Source: an uncultured Flavobacteriaceae bacterium
GTDB lineage: Bacteria; Bacteroidota; Bacteroidia; Flavobacteriales; Flavobacteriaceae
DNA: 64,000 bases
Assembly: GCA_937136455.1 (NCBI GenBank)
Contig: CAKZOO010000179.1
Span: 62,001 to 126,000 of the forward strand
Direction: 5' to 3'
Position numbers and translations under genes: made by a program. The notes under the pieces were generated by a model. The model did no database searches. It was not told where the DNA came from and saw only the letters and a program-made list of their open reading frames with translations. Shown piece after piece: positions 63,448 to 64,000 of the stretch. Every line of letters begins with the position of its first letter. Position 1 is the first letter of the stretch.

Positions 63448-63881
63448 GAAATCCAACTTTTAGAAATAGCCTTCTTACTCAAATACACAAGAAGTACAGC
63501 AACGATGATGATAGTTGATTGAAGCCCGTAATAAGCGGCTTCTCCTACTATTTCTGGGCCGTTGGTGAAAAAGATATAATAGCCTGTGTTGAGTACTACT
63601 GCAATCAAAGAGATTTGAAATAGCAATAACGCTTTTGCTTTTTTAAGCAACAAAAAAACACTTGCTACAAATCCACCCCATACTGCTAGTGCATAAAAGG
63701 CGGTGATCACTTTAGGAGTTGAATCCATAAGTGCTACTAGATTGGGGTCTAAAAGGGCTTTAGCATCATCACTCATAGTGACTTCACCTAAATACTGAAG
63801 GACGCCAACAAGGTTCCACAGAATTGCTATTACCGCAACAATACTGAACCAAAGTGGGTTTTTTTGAGGTTGAGTTGTCAT
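63444..63881 (-). CDS. Small four-TM membrane protein
   Basis: 145 aa, hydrophobic, PLWFSIVAVIAILWNLVGVLQYL. Confidence 0.7.
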   Translation of the reverse strand: MTTQPQKNPLWFSIVAVIAILWNLVGVLQYLGEVTMSDDAKALLDPNLVALMDSTPKVITAFYALAVWGGFVASVFLLLKKAKALLLFQISLIAVVLNTGYYIFFTNGPEIVGEAAYYGLQSTIIIVAVLLVYLSKKAISKSWIS

Positions 63882-63946
63882 AATTTTATTGTTTGGTTTC
63901 TTAAATTTAAGAAATTAATCAATAAGTTCAACTCACACATTGATGA

Positions 63947-64000
63947 TTAAAGTATGGATTCTCCGTTGAGATCGGTCGTTAGTATTTCACTCATGACATC
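63947..64000 (-). CDS. Possible 3' end of a minus-strand CDS (...DVMSEILTTDLNGESIL*)
   Basis: Open minus-strand frame from window edge to TAA at 63947-63949; too short to identify. Confidence 0.3.
   Translation of the reverse strand, partial: DVMSEILTTDLNGESIL

Noticed and set aside
1-64000. Search for tRNA/rRNA genes, CRISPR arrays, transposases, integrases, toxin-antitoxin or phage-defence genes
   Set aside because: Intergenic gaps are short and none showed a cloverleaf, regularly spaced repeats or mobile-element ORFs; the window looks like ordinary core genome.

Overview
This 64 kb window looks like core chromosome of a Bacteroidota/Flavobacteriia-type bacterium. It has low GC, many TAnnTTTG-type promoter motifs, PorX, an LpxC-FabZ fusion and a serine-palmitoyltransferase-like gene. 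It is densely packed with housekeeping genes: prfB, uvrA, nth, bcp, a dihydroorotase-like gene, serA/serC, ychF, parE/parC, aroB, proline dehydrogenase, ald, tsaE, porX, lpxD-lpxC/fabZ-lpxA-efp, sucD, fabG, and a complete his operon (hisGDCBHAFIE). I see no prophage, transposon, CRISPR array, rRNA or tRNA, and no obvious accessory island or novel multi-gene defence-like system. The most interesting signals are regulatory or hidden: (1) a complete-looking histidine attenuator (leader peptide MKKIHSHHHIVNYFQTR with competing antiterminator and terminator) before hisG; (2) a 16-bp inverted repeat that buries the start codon of an ECF-type sigma factor in a predicted 5'-UTR hairpin; (3) a canonical RF2 +1 programmed frameshift at the left edge; (4) a dihydroorotase homologue lacking the metal-binding HxH motif; (5) TTGTAA repeats at 21/11/21-bp spacing between an XRE regulator and an M14-type peptidase; (6) two small ORFs missing from the ORF track. 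All calls come from reading the sequence and motifs; no database search was run.
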